Assembly (NCBI GenBank): GCA_017848205.1
Contig: JAGDDO010000074.1
Coordinates: 1 to 21,715, forward strand
From: Oscillospiraceae bacterium
GTDB taxonomy: Bacteria > Bacillota_A > Clostridia > Oscillospirales > Ruminococcaceae
Direction of reading: 5' to 3'
DNA length: 21,715 nt
The notes below the pieces were generated by a model, which did no database searches, was not told the origin of the DNA, and saw only the letters and a list, made by a program, of their open reading frames with translations. Of the stretch, positions 14,018 through 21,715 are shown one piece after another. The position numbers were made by a program, and so were the translations under genes. The stretch's first letter is position 1; the number at the start of each line of letters is the position of its first letter.

Positions 14018-14577
14018 AGTGTCTCCGCTTTGTAAAGAAAGAATCTGCGTGCCTTGCCGCCGACAGTGTTGATGTACTGCATAAGTTCAAGCTTATCGAC
14101 GAGCACCTTTGTGCCCTTTTCAGCCATATCCTTGAATTCCATTTCGATCTCGTAATCGCATTTTCCAAGATAGAAATTAACGTCAAAATCAATGGAAAGC
14201 GAATCGGAAGGACGAATGCTGGTCCTGTGCGTTATCAGCTCTCCCTGAAGTGAAAAAGGTATCCATGCAAATTTTCCGCTTTCCAGCGTAATATCGCTCT
14301 TCAGTCTTTCAATATCCATGCAGGTTTCATTTGCGGTTGAATAGTCATTTCCCGTAAGCTGCTGTGATTCCTTGAGTTCAAGGCGCAGGCTGTTTTCTGT
14401 CTGTCTCGCCCTGAGCGTGGTGTGATTCGAAAGCAGATAGTTGTCATCAGTATCATAATAGTAGTTTATCTGGATGACATCCTTGTATTCCGCATCGGTG
14501 TAGCGGTCCTTTATAAGCTGCATTATCTCGTAGAATTTTTTTCTGTCCACAAGAAATTTATATTCGGTTTCCTTCAT
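14014..14577 (-). CDS. CYTH-domain protein (triphosphate-binding tunnel enzyme)
   Basis: This 187-residue cytoplasmic protein starts with the CYTH signature E-x-E-x-K (E3, E5, K7 in KETEYKFLV). It alternates charged beta strands typical of the triphosphate tunnel fold: INYYYDTDD, LRARQTENSLRLELKES, IDFDVNFYLGKCDYEIEMEF. Members hydrolyse inorganic triphosphate or thiamine triphosphate, or make cAMP; the substrate here cannot be told, and YjbK-like triphosphatase activity is the most likely. The gene overlaps both neighbours by ATGA (transglutaminase upstream, uvrC downstream), so translation of all three is probably coupled. Confidence 0.85.
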   Translation of the reverse strand: MKETEYKFLVDRKKFYEIMQLIKDRYTDAEYKDVIQINYYYDTDDNYLLSNHTTLRARQTENSLRLELKESQQLTGNDYSTANETCMDIERLKSDITLESGKFAWIPFSLQGELITHRTSIRPSDSLSIDFDVNFYLGKCDYEIEMEFKDMAEKGTKVLVDKLELMQYINTVGGKARRFFLYKAETL

Positions 14578-16817
14578 TTTTCTGCCTTTCTGTTTCTGGA
14601 TTTTTTATTCTCCTTCATGAGTTCCATAAGTCTGTCGTACACTTCAAGCGCAGCCTCCTTTGCTCCTTCGCCGACCTTTTTTCCGCCGTATACTGCAGCA
14701 TCGTGGTCTTCAACTGTTGCGGACATATCTGTTCCGTATACTTCAAGAACATATTTTCCCGTCTCAGCAGACGTCATGCTTTCGGCAAGTCCGAGTTTCT
14801 TTCTTATTCTTGAAACTATCATGCTGACCGACTTTTCGTCGGAAGCTTTTCTCAGCCTGTGGAAAAATATCTTTTCTGAAAAATACGGTCTTATTTTTCT
14901 GTCAAAGAACAGAACAAAGATTATCAGCAGCAGAGCAATAACTCCCATAACCACTGACATTCTGTAGTCGAATGAAGATTCCTCAACGGTTTCGGCTAAC
15001 TGTGTCGGTTCAAATGATTTCCAGCCGTAGCCTGAGATATAGAGCTCAGGAAATGCGTGAAGATCACTGTCAGTTACTGAGATATAAAGTCCCGGAAGCT
15101 TTCCGGAGGAACCGCTCACAGCCGGAAGAGTTGCTTCGCTGTACGGATCATGCAGATGCAGTCCCTCAGCATATCTTGCCGGAATTCCTGCCGCTCTCGC
15201 CATAAGCACCATGGCTGTGGCATAGTCGGAACAGAGACCGGTCTTTCCTTCAGTGAGGAAGTATTCCATGTTGTAGCCGTCAGGCTTTCTGTAAGTAAGG
15301 CTGTACCTGAAATCATTCGTTCTGAAATATGATTCTATAGCCATAGCCTTTTCGTAGTCTGACTCACTCCTGCGGATGACATTCTCAGTGATACTGTAAA
15401 GCGATTCAGGCATCTCTGTTTCTGTCTCGTTAAAGTATTCCATTGCACTGAGATAATCATCGACATACGCACTTATAACTTCATTGTATTCCGTAATACC
15501 GTTATCTGAAAGGATACTTAAAAGTTCACTTAAAAACTTCGGAAACATCTTGTTGTTTACGGAATTTACTATTTTCTGAAGATTTTTCTCCCTCAGAGAA
15601 CTGTCTGAATAATATCTTAACGAATAATTCGGATTATTTGAATCAGACGAATAGAGCATTCCCTGTTCCGTCCTGAAAACATCGCCGCGTCCCGCGCTTA
15701 CAACAGACACTGAGAAAGCAAGGACCGGACTGTAGCAGAAACGTGAATTGACTCTTGTGGACAGAAGCGTTACTGCTCTGACATACGACTCCTTAAGTTC
15801 AGGAGCAAGCTCTTCAAGTCCGTATTCTTTGGCCCACTCGCTGTCAAGTTCTGCTGCTTTCGCAACAGCGGAATAGAACTTCGCAGGATCAAGAAGTTCA
15901 GCATCTGTTGTGTTCAGCTTCACTCCTTTGGTTTCATTCTCCATGGTTCTCCACAGGTTTTTGTCGAAGTTGTAGAGACTGTAGGTCTGGGACTTGAGAT
16001 TGATCGGCTCCTCATTGGTAACAAACTCAAAGAGCTTGACGTTTGCACTGCCCGTATAGGCAAGCGAGGAGGAAGCAGTTTCTGAAACGATGCCGAGACG
16101 GTGGAGCATGTACTCCGTAAATCTCTGTGATTCGAAAACCGTATCTACCCAGGAGTTATCGATGTCAAGCTGCGGCTTCGGGATAACGAGCGCCAGAAAC
16201 GCAGTGAATGCGAGGAACACGATCATCGATCTCTTGTAGCCCTTTTCAACGATCATTCTGTGCCGCGGTTTTGTGTTTATCTGACGGCAGTGGATCATAA
16301 GAGCCATGTACATCACAAGCAGAAGCAGTGCAAAGAACATCGGCACCTGCGCTGTTTCCTTTCTGTATACTGCAAAAGGAATGAGCGTTATAAGGAACGT
16401 CATCGATATTCTGTACCGCACTGCTGAAAAATAATATACTGTTGACGCAATAAAGAAATTGATTATTATAAACGTCGCCGCAACATATGCAGGAGTAAAC
16501 TCAACAAGTGACTGAGGCGACAGGAACCATACAAAATAATCGACCGTGCTCTGGTTGTTTCCGGTCTTCACCGCTATGCTTACAAGAGCGCCTATGGCAA
16601 AAAACGAACCGAGAATGGAAATGAACCTCAGTATCATTGATTTGCCCGAAATATATGTGTAGAATGAAAATACTGTAGCCTGTATAATTATCGTAATAAG
16701 TGTAAGCAGAACAAGATTATCCCTGCTGTAGACATACATACAGCTCGTTACGATCGAAACGCAGAGAAGGAGAGGGACAATATTTTTAAGTACGCCTTCC
16801 TTATAAAATTTTATCAT
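14574..16817 (-). CDS. Membrane transglutaminase-like protein
   Basis: This 747-residue protein begins with about six membrane segments (roughly 12-30, 35-55, 63-83, 110-130, 137-177, 198-213). A large extracellular part holds the transglutaminase-like fold with C529 (TGLCSDYATAM), H587 (DSDLHAFPELY) and an acidic third residue E603 in WKSFEPT, where many relatives have Asp. One further membrane segment (about 618-638) and a cytoplasmic tail of about 110 residues follow. Proteins of this type accompany MoxR and DUF58 proteins in many bacteria and are thought to act on or mature cell-surface proteins; the substrate is unknown. GGAGG overlaps the DUF58 stop region 13 nt upstream, and the gene ends in an ATGA overlap with the CYTH gene. 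Confidence 0.92.
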   Translation of the reverse strand: MIKFYKEGVLKNIVPLLLCVSIVTSCMYVYSRDNLVLLTLITIIIQATVFSFYTYISGKSMILRFISILGSFFAIGALVSIAVKTGNNQSTVDYFVWFLSPQSLVEFTPAYVAATFIIINFFIASTVYYFSAVRYRISMTFLITLIPFAVYRKETAQVPMFFALLLLVMYMALMIHCRQINTKPRHRMIVEKGYKRSMIVFLAFTAFLALVIPKPQLDIDNSWVDTVFESQRFTEYMLHRLGIVSETASSSLAYTGSANVKLFEFVTNEEPINLKSQTYSLYNFDKNLWRTMENETKGVKLNTTDAELLDPAKFYSAVAKAAELDSEWAKEYGLEELAPELKESYVRAVTLLSTRVNSRFCYSPVLAFSVSVVSAGRGDVFRTEQGMLYSSDSNNPNYSLRYYSDSSLREKNLQKIVNSVNNKMFPKFLSELLSILSDNGITEYNEVISAYVDDYLSAMEYFNETETEMPESLYSITENVIRRSESDYEKAMAIESYFRTNDFRYSLTYRKPDGYNMEYFLTEGKTGLCSDYATAMVLMARAAGIPARYAEGLHLHDPYSEATLPAVSGSSGKLPGLYISVTDSDLHAFPELYISGYGWKSFEPTQLAETVEESSFDYRMSVVMGVIALLLIIFVLFFDRKIRPYFSEKIFFHRLRKASDEKSVSMIVSRIRKKLGLAESMTSAETGKYVLEVYGTDMSATVEDHDAAVYGGKKVGEGAKEAALEVYDRLMELMKENKKSRNRKAEK

Positions 16818-16830
16818 TTGCCCACCTCCG

Positions 16831-18009
16831 TCAGACAGTCCTTGTCAGCTGCCAGTTCTCATCGAGAAGCCACAGCTCCGGCACAGGTATGCTGTCATCG
16901 TTATAAAGGTTTTCCGGAATAACAAACTTGACATGATTTCCTGCCAGCACTGAATTTCCGGCCTCTTCTGCAAGCCGGTCATAAACGCCGAGAGTACATA
17001 CTATGTTCATGTCGGAAGACTTGGAACCGGGAGCCGAGCTTAAGTCAGGGAGCCTGTTTCCGGTGTCAAGATGCTTTATCACCTCGCAGGCGATCCTTTC
17101 GATATCCTCACGGGAAACGACATCTTCAGAAATTCCCTCTTCACGTCCCGGACAGATGAAGGTACACTCGATACCGTTCCGGACGCACATGTCAAGGATC
17201 GACAGAGCTCCTTCCGTAATGCGGCCTGTATCTGCAATACCCGGGCGTTTTCCGCTTTCAGTTTCCGGAGTGCTGAGGTCGAGTATTACCTTCGGAAGAG
17301 TAATTCCCGCACTTTCGTCCATTCTGACATAGAGTTCATTTTTCTTTGATGAAAGCTTCCAGTTTACTTTCTTCAGAGAATCGCCCGGAACATAGTTTCT
17401 GTAGCCGTATCCGGGAAACGCTGCCCTGCCGTACACTGCGGATGTTTCAGTTTCGTCGTCGTCATTGTCCGGAAGTGTATCGGAAATACTTCTGAGCACC
17501 TCGGAGCAGTCCGTAATCTCATGTATTTCAGGGATGATATCTATTTCGTGCTCGACCGGCGGTATGCCCATCTTAAAACGGAAAATCCCGAGATAGTCGG
17601 TTATGTACGGGTGGCCGATCCTGACCGAGGCTTTTCCGCAGATCTCAGGGAAAACTGTTATGTCGAAGTCAAGATTTCTGTTTTCGGACATTGAGAATCT
17701 GTAAACATCGAAATCAGGCTTTCTGAAATGCTCGGTCGCCCTGAATTCGAAGCTGATGACCGGAAGCGGAAGTATGGTGTTTTTGGTGACGCGCACCTTT
17801 ACCGTACACTCCCTGTTCTTGCGCACCAGATCATCGGCACTGTCAATTTCAAGCTTTACTTTTTTCCTTGAAAACAGTGTGAGAAATACCGAAACAAGCG
17901 GCACTACAATGAGGAACACTGTCATTATTCCGCCGGCATTACGGTCGAAAAGAACCATGTAAGCGGCAGCTGACAGCAGAACTATAATATATGAAAATAC
18001 TGCTTTCAT
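16831..18009 (-). CDS. DUF58 domain protein
   Basis: This protein of about 392 residues has two N-terminal membrane segments (starting with KAVFSYIIVLLSAAAYMVLF), a beta-rich middle and the DUF58 signature FPGYGYRNYVPGDSLKKVNW followed by SSKKNELYVRM, then a vWA-like C-terminal half. DUF58 proteins work with MoxR ATPases in membrane-associated assembly or stress functions. I chose the ATG at 18009 because GGAGG lies 12 nt upstream and the hydrophobic segment starts at once. An ATG at 18045 would add 12 polar residues, overlap moxR and lack a good ribosome binding site. It is followed 13 nt later by the transglutaminase gene. Confidence 0.92.
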   Translation of the reverse strand: MKAVFSYIIVLLSAAAYMVLFDRNAGGIMTVFLIVVPLVSVFLTLFSRKKVKLEIDSADDLVRKNRECTVKVRVTKNTILPLPVISFEFRATEHFRKPDFDVYRFSMSENRNLDFDITVFPEICGKASVRIGHPYITDYLGIFRFKMGIPPVEHEIDIIPEIHEITDCSEVLRSISDTLPDNDDDETETSAVYGRAAFPGYGYRNYVPGDSLKKVNWKLSSKKNELYVRMDESAGITLPKVILDLSTPETESGKRPGIADTGRITEGALSILDMCVRNGIECTFICPGREEGISEDVVSREDIERIACEVIKHLDTGNRLPDLSSAPGSKSSDMNIVCTLGVYDRLAEEAGNSVLAGNHVKFVIPENLYNDDSIPVPELWLLDENWQLTRTV

Positions 18010-18031
18010 AAAGAAGCCACACCTCCGCCCG

Positions 18032-18973
18032 TCAGTTCGCGGCATCGGCCGGAACAGGGGTCACTTCCAGGATCCTCCTTATGAAACCTTCAGATGAACC
18101 GTACTTCGTCCTTCCCTTCACCGAAAGAATGACTCTGAGTGAAAGAACGCACTCAGCTATATACTTGACATCGTCAGGTGTAACGTAATCTCTTCCGTTA
18201 ATGAACGCGATAGCCTTGGAAGCCTTGTAAAGAGTAATACTTCCGCGCGGGCTCACTCCGAGAGTGACCATCTCGCTGTCGCGTGTGGAACGTACAATGT
18301 CAGTTATGTACTTTTTAACTGACGGTATTACACGGACATTCTTCACCTGCTCCTGCAGATCTGCTATATCGTCAAGAGAGATAACAGCGCGGACAACGTT
18401 CTCAACAGGATTTCCGAATTCCGTTCTTTCGATTATCTTTATTTCTTCCTCGGCAGTAGGATAACCCATGCTTATCTTCATGAAAAAGCGGTCCATCTGT
18501 GCTTCAGGAAGATGGTATGTTCCGTAGGTTTCCACCGGATTCTGGGTCGCCATTACCATGAACGGCTTCGGAAGATCGTGCGTCTTTCCGTCAAGGCTTA
18601 TCTGGCCTTCCTCCATTACCTCAAGAAGACTTGACTGTGATTTCGGCGAGGCACGGTTTATTTCATCGGCCAGAAGGAAATTGCACATGGCCGCACCAGG
18701 TCTGTATTCAAGTTCGCCGGTTTTCTGATTTATCATGGAAAATCCGATTATATCGGAAGGCATGATATCCGGAGTCATCTGCACACGGTTGAACTTTCCG
18801 TCAAGAGACTTCGCAAGTGATGAGATAAGCTGGGTCTTGCCCACACCCGGAACGTCCTCTATAAGAAGATGTCCCTCACAGAGAAGTGCAGCTATCACCT
18901 TTACAATAACGTCTTCCTTGCCGACGATAGACTTTTCAATATTATCTTTAAGCATCTGTATTTTTTCGTTCAT
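18032..18973 (-). CDS. MoxR-family AAA+ ATPase
   Basis: This protein of about 313 residues belongs to the MoxR AAA+ family. Numbering from the GTG at 18982, Walker A is EDVPGVGKTQ (42-51), Walker B is LLADEINRASPKSQ, sensor 1 is MATQNPVETYGTYHLPEAQ, and the arginine finger region is MDRFFMKI. A C-terminal lid domain contains GVSPRGSITLYKASKA. MoxR proteins act as chaperone-like ATPases on partner proteins, here probably the DUF58 and transglutaminase products. The ATG at 18973 is preceded by AGGTGA at a good distance, so I prefer it to the GTG three codons earlier. It is the first gene of the five-gene operon ending with uvrC. Confidence 0.94.
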   Translation of the reverse strand: MNEKIQMLKDNIEKSIVGKEDVIVKVIAALLCEGHLLIEDVPGVGKTQLISSLAKSLDGKFNRVQMTPDIMPSDIIGFSMINQKTGELEYRPGAAMCNFLLADEINRASPKSQSSLLEVMEEGQISLDGKTHDLPKPFMVMATQNPVETYGTYHLPEAQMDRFFMKISMGYPTAEEEIKIIERTEFGNPVENVVRAVISLDDIADLQEQVKNVRVIPSVKKYITDIVRSTRDSEMVTLGVSPRGSITLYKASKAIAFINGRDYVTPDDVKYIAECVLSLRVILSVKGRTKYGSSEGFIRRILEVTPVPADAAN

Positions 18974-19030
18974 GTAGTTCACCTGTTTTCCTGTTATTCT
19001 GCATTTATTATTTCCTTTTATATAAACTAT

Positions 19031-19059
19031 ATTATAACAATTATCGGTGTTTTTTTCAA
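19031..19059 (-). promoter_or_regulatory. Promoter of the moxR-uvrC operon
   Basis: On the minus strand TTGAAA (19059-19054), a 17-nt spacer and a perfect TATAAT (19036-19031). No other convincing promoter or terminator is seen before the end of uvrC. Confidence 0.75.
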
Positions 19060-19102
19060 TAGCTTTTTATTGGATATTACAAAAAAGTATATGTTCATGC
19101 GT

Positions 19103-19133
19103 AAAAAAAGAGACAGCCGAAGTGACTGTCTCT
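19103..19133 (-). terminator. Intrinsic terminator of the foldase gene
   Basis: On the minus strand AGAGACAG (19133-19126) pairs with CTGTCTCT (19116-19109) over 8 bp with a short loop, followed by seven T. It lies 54 nt after the foldase stop. Confidence 0.9.
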
Positions 19134-19186
19134 GTGATATGTATCTTATGAGGCCTCAGAACAAATTTCCTTCTGCTCCCCTTTTA

Positions 19187-20617
19187 TTATTCGTACTTGA
19201 TGTTGAAAGGATCGTATCTCTTTACAGCAGCATTATTGAATGTGATGCCGAATGTTTCAGCCCATTCAAGTGCCATGTTGTCGAAATCGTCCTTGAACAT
19301 TTCTGTAAGCATGTTTGTTCTCTGGTCGCCTTCGAAGTAATCTTCCCTTTCGGTGATGTCAAGACGCTGGATGAGGTAAAGACCGTTGTTTTCATCGTCT
19401 TCAACTAAAACAGCCGGACCGCCTACCTTACATTCATCGAAAACAGCCTTGTTTACTTTTTCCGACGGGTTGTATCCGTTGTCTTCAGAGCCCTTCTTGA
19501 AGATTGATTCGTTCATGTACGGATCAGTTTCTTCTTCTGTCTCTTCATCTGCTTTATCTGAAGTTTCTTCAGTAACAGCCGGTTCACCGTTTTCATCTGT
19601 TACAGCTGCTGTTGTTTCAGCAGGATTCTCATCACCGGAAGCTGCTTCAGTTTCTGAAGATTCATTTTCATCAGCTGTAACTGCTGATGTAGTTTCAGCT
19701 TCACCGGAAACTTCTGTTTCGACTGTTGTAACAGCTGCTTCGTCGCCTGAAACTGCCTCTGTTACTGCAGCATCTTCTGATCCGGTAACTTCTGCTTCCT
19801 TCTCTGTTTCCTCGCCGGAAACAGCAGTTGTTACTGCAGCTTCGCCTGTAACTTCAGCATTTTCCTTTTCTTTTTCTTCAGCAAGCTTAGCCTTGTAATC
19901 ATTGTACTCCTTGATAAGATCATCGAAGTTTTTGCCTGATTCAGCCTTCTTCTTATATTCTTCAGCAAGCTTCTTTACTTCAGCCTTTGCATCGTTGTCG
20001 AGTGCATTGCCTTCGGAATCTGTAAGATCAAACTTTATGTACTTTACTCTTGAATAGTTTCCTTCGAGATATGCTGCGAGCTGTGCGTCATCGCATTCCT
20101 TTTCGCCGCCTTCACCGTAGTAGTGGAGGAATACCTTGTTTCTCTTGTAGTCATGTTCAACGATCCTGCTGAATGATTCCTTGCCGATACCGTTCTTTTC
20201 GTACATACCTGAATAATACTGCCAGAACGTTTCAGACATATTCTTTATGTTGTCCTTGTCTTCAGCAGTGAGTTCAAGTCCGAGCTCATCAAACTTCTCT
20301 TCAACAGCGGCAAATATCTTTACCTGCTTTGTCGCCTTGTCGTTTATCCACTGTGAAACATTCACTCCCTCAACAGCCAGTGTCTTAAGAAGCTTTTCAT
20401 CCTTGGTATCAAGATCAGGATTTTCCTTTGTGAGTTTTGAAGTTGCCTCACTCATGGCTTCTGTCTGATAGTAGATATAAACGCCGGAGCTTATTGTATC
20501 GTCCTGACATTTAGCGATCCATGATGTGCCTTCTCCGCATGCAGTTACAGCAAACGCCATTGTAAGAGCCGTTGCAGCAGCAAGAGCTTTCCTGTAAATA
20601 TTCTTATTAAAAGACAT
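19187..20617 (-). CDS. PrsA/SurA-like foldase lipoprotein with acidic insert
   Basis: This 476-residue protein has a lipoprotein signal peptide with lipobox VTAC and lipidation cysteine C27. Residues 28-185 form the helical chaperone part seen in PrsA/SurA proteins. Residues about 190-245 (VKYIKFDLTDSEG, then ESGKNFDDLIKEYN) match the first half of a parvulin domain and residues 366-425 the second half. Between them is an insert of about 110 residues (254-364) rich in Glu, Thr, Ala and Val with imperfect AAVTxAVSGxE repeats. The histidine usual in the parvulin motif (HIL) is Tyr here, so peptidyl-prolyl isomerase activity is doubtful and a holdase or foldase role on exported proteins is more likely. 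ATG at 20617 has AAAGGAG upstream. The gene is transcribed alone, divergently from cdaA. Confidence 0.85.
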   Translation of the reverse strand: MSFNKNIYRKALAAATALTMAFAVTACGEGTSWIAKCQDDTISSGVYIYYQTEAMSEATSKLTKENPDLDTKDEKLLKTLAVEGVNVSQWINDKATKQVKIFAAVEEKFDELGLELTAEDKDNIKNMSETFWQYYSGMYEKNGIGKESFSRIVEHDYKRNKVFLHYYGEGGEKECDDAQLAAYLEGNYSRVKYIKFDLTDSEGNALDNDAKAEVKKLAEEYKKKAESGKNFDDLIKEYNDYKAKLAEEKEKENAEVTGEAAVTTAVSGEETEKEAEVTGSEDAAVTEAVSGDEAAVTTVETEVSGEAETTSAVTADENESSETEAASGDENPAETTAAVTDENGEPAVTEETSDKADEETEEETDPYMNESIFKKGSEDNGYNPSEKVNKAVFDECKVGGPAVLVEDDENNGLYLIQRLDITEREDYFEGDQRTNMLTEMFKDDFDNMALEWAETFGITFNNAAVKRYDPFNIKYE

Positions 20618-20693
20618 TATTATTTACTCCTTTTGTCTGTTGTGTATTATCAGCCGTTACCTACGGCATAATCTGTAATTCATATACTTTTCT

Positions 20694-20722
20694 ATTATAT
20701 AATATTTTTGCGGATAAGTCTA
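20694..20722 (-). promoter_or_regulatory. Promoter of the foldase lipoprotein gene
   Basis: On the minus strand TAGACT (20722-20717), a 17-nt spacer and a perfect TATAAT (20699-20694). The -35 box is weak. Confidence 0.55.
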
Positions 20723-20771
20723 TAGAAAAGCAAATATTTTTTTAAACTAAAAAAACTTCTTTAATTAGCTA

Positions 20772-20799
20772 TTGAAAAATTATGAAAATATGATAAAAT
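20772..20799 (+). promoter_or_regulatory. Predicted promoter of cdaA
   Basis: TTGAAA (20772-20777), a 16-nt spacer and TAAAAT (20794-20799). Its start site would be near 20806, upstream of repeat copy B, so the repeat would be part of the cdaA transcript leader. The region is AT-rich, so confidence is moderate. Confidence 0.5.
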
Positions 20800-20814
20800 A
20801 AATAATAGTATACT

Positions 20815-20932
20815 TAAAAGGAAACACTGATCAAAACGGAAATATAACTTCGCTGTATTTCCGGGTGTGGAGATTCGCGGGGCTTCGCCCCGTGCCCCGC
20901 GCGGATTTATGAATAAATCAGCGTTTCCTTAA
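20815..20932. repeat. Dispersed 115-bp multi-hairpin repeat, copy B
   Basis: This is the same element as 12077-12190, in the same orientation. It runs from TTAAAAGGAAACACTGAT to AATCAGCGTTTCCTTAA. Stem 1 (GGAAATATAAC/GCTGTATTTCC, 20838-20862) differs from copy A mainly by changes that keep pairing. Stem 2 is a perfect 8 bp (CGCGGGGC 20876-20883 with GCCCCGCG 20894-20901). Stem 3 (about 20900-20923) has one mismatch. The element is flanked by TTAA on both sides. Confidence 0.85.
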
Positions 20933-20961
20933 GACGGGAACTGCTTTGTCATTGTCCCGTC
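20933..20961 (+). promoter_or_regulatory. Hairpin in the cdaA leader
   Basis: GACGGGA (20933-20939) pairs with TCCCGTC (20955-20961) over 7 bp, between repeat B and the cdaA start. No U-run follows. The function is unknown. Confidence 0.4.
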
Positions 20962-20975
20962 AGCAAAGATAGGAT

Positions 20976-21715
20976 GTGAAATATTTGTATCTGAGCGGGC
21001 TGATCGGCTCTGTATGGAGTATTTTCAACTCAATGAATGTCGGCGACTTTTTCGATATCGCCATTCTTTCGCTTATCATATTCAAGTTAATACAGATAAT
21101 CCGTGAAACACGAGCAGGGCAGCTTGCAAAAGGTATCATATTTCTTCTGCTCGCGTACTTCACCTGTGTCATTTTTAAATTCAAGGCAATGGAATTCCTG
21201 CTGTCCGTTATACTCAACAACGGATTTATAGCAATACTGATAATGTTCCAGCCGGAAATGCGCCGTGCCCTTGAACGTGTAGGACGCACCAGCGTTTCAA
21301 AACTTTCATTCTTCAACAATCATCCCGATGATTTTGTTGCCAGATGGGAGACTGCAATAAAGGAGATCTGTGACAGTGTTGATGAGCTTTCCGCCACCAA
21401 GACCGGTGCTCTTATAGTTCTTGAAAGAAAGACAAGGCTTGGACTTGAGATCAGTTCAGGCACCATGATGGAATGTCTTCCGAGCAAGGAACTTCTCGGA
21501 AATATCTTCTACCCTAAAACACCTCTTCACGACGGTGCGGTAATAATGAGAAACGGCATGATCGTTGCTGCGGCATGTTACCTTCCGAAGCCGGAGCGTG
21601 AAGAACTCATAGACAAGAAACTCGGATCGCGTCACCGTGCTGCCATAGGTATGAGTGAAAATTCAGACGCGGTAATAGTTGTCGTTTCCGAAGAAACAGG
21701 CACTATTTCAGTGGC
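20976..21715 (+). CDS. cdaA: Diadenylate cyclase CdaA, 5' part
   Basis: The open frame runs to the window edge (246 complete codons), so the C-terminus is cut. The N-terminal part has three membrane segments (about 25-42, 52-70, 73-91) followed by FQPEMRRALERVGR, which is characteristic of CdaA. The DAC domain shows DGA at 186-188 (PLHDGAVI) and RHR at 219-221 (GSRHRAAIG), the conserved catalytic motifs that make c-di-AMP from two ATP. A TAG stop lies in frame just before GTG at 20976, which I take as the start. TTG at 20985 or ATG at 21033 are alternatives, and the ribosome binding site is poor for all. In Firmicutes the next genes are usually cdaR and glmM, outside this window. Confidence 0.92.
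   Translation, partial: MKYLYLSGLIGSVWSIFNSMNVGDFFDIAILSLIIFKLIQIIRETRAGQLAKGIIFLLLAYFTCVIFKFKAMEFLLSVILNNGFIAILIMFQPEMRRALERVGRTSVSKLSFFNNHPDDFVARWETAIKEICDSVDELSATKTGALIVLERKTRLGLEISSGTMMECLPSKELLGNIFYPKTPLHDGAVIMRNGMIVAAACYLPKPEREELIDKKLGSRHRAAIGMSENSDAVIVVVSEETGTISV

Noticed and set aside
18010..18045. Upstream ATG of the DUF58 gene at 18045
   Set aside because: It would overlap the moxR end and has no good ribosome binding site, whereas the ATG at 18009 has GGAGG and starts the membrane segment.
19386..19898. Plus-strand Ser/Val-rich ORF of 170 codons
   Set aside because: It is the antisense shadow of the Glu/Thr/Ala/Val repeats in the foldase lipoprotein; its composition follows from the repeats.
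20960..21319. Minus-strand ORF of 119 codons
   Set aside because: It is antisense to cdaA, whose membrane segments and DGA/RHR motifs are unmistakable.

Overview
The window looks like chromosomal DNA of a low-GC Gram-positive anaerobe of the Clostridia, most likely a Ruminococcus-like member of the Oscillospiraceae. This is an inference. It rests on AGGAGG-type ribosome binding sites, TTGACA/TATAAT-type promoters, U-rich intrinsic terminators, and a mixture of gene families (NifS/IscU pair, rsmD-coaD, MoxR-DUF58-transglutaminase, CdaA, HD-GYP and GGDEF proteins) typical of that group. No tRNA, rRNA, CRISPR array, transposase or phage gene was found.

Layout. 1-1260 (-): 5' part of a membrane 7TM-PAS-HD-GYP protein that runs off the left edge. 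1545-3241 (-): iron-sulfur assembly pair nifS-iscU with a strong promoter and a terminator. 3548-4183 (-): SGNH/GDSL hydrolase. 4420-5709 (-): O-acetylhomoserine sulfhydrylase. 6151-8532 (+): membrane HD-GYP phosphodiesterase with an unusual duplicated C-terminal module. 8895-10229 (+): PAS-GGDEF-PAS diguanylate cyclase. 10326-11985 (-): operon rsmD, coaD and a coiled-coil protein. 12188-18973 (-): tightly packed operon moxR, DUF58, transglutaminase, CYTH, uvrC. 19187-20617 (-): PrsA/SurA-like lipoprotein with a long acidic insert. 20976-21715 (+): 5' part of the diadenylate cyclase cdaA, running off the right edge.

Themes. Four genes make, degrade or probably sense cyclic dinucleotides: two HD-GYP proteins and one GGDEF protein for c-di-GMP, and CdaA for c-di-AMP. 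The intact HD-GYP gene and the GGDEF gene have nearly identical promoters (TTGCAT, 17 nt, TAAAAT) and related leaders, so they are probably co-expressed. The sulfur genes (nifS-iscU, O-acetylhomoserine sulfhydrylase) flank the GDSL gene. The GDSL and sulfhydrylase promoter regions share a CTATAGGAT palindrome half-site, suggesting a common regulator.

The least explained signal is a ~115-bp multi-hairpin repeat present twice in the same orientation (12077-12190 and 20815-20932). Its first stem carries compensatory base changes between copies. One copy contributes the uvrC stop codon and the other lies in the predicted 5' leader of cdaA. No clearly new defence or mobile system was found. The strongest novelty candidates are this repeat, the duplicated C-terminal module of the HD-GYP protein, and the shared promoter/leader architecture.
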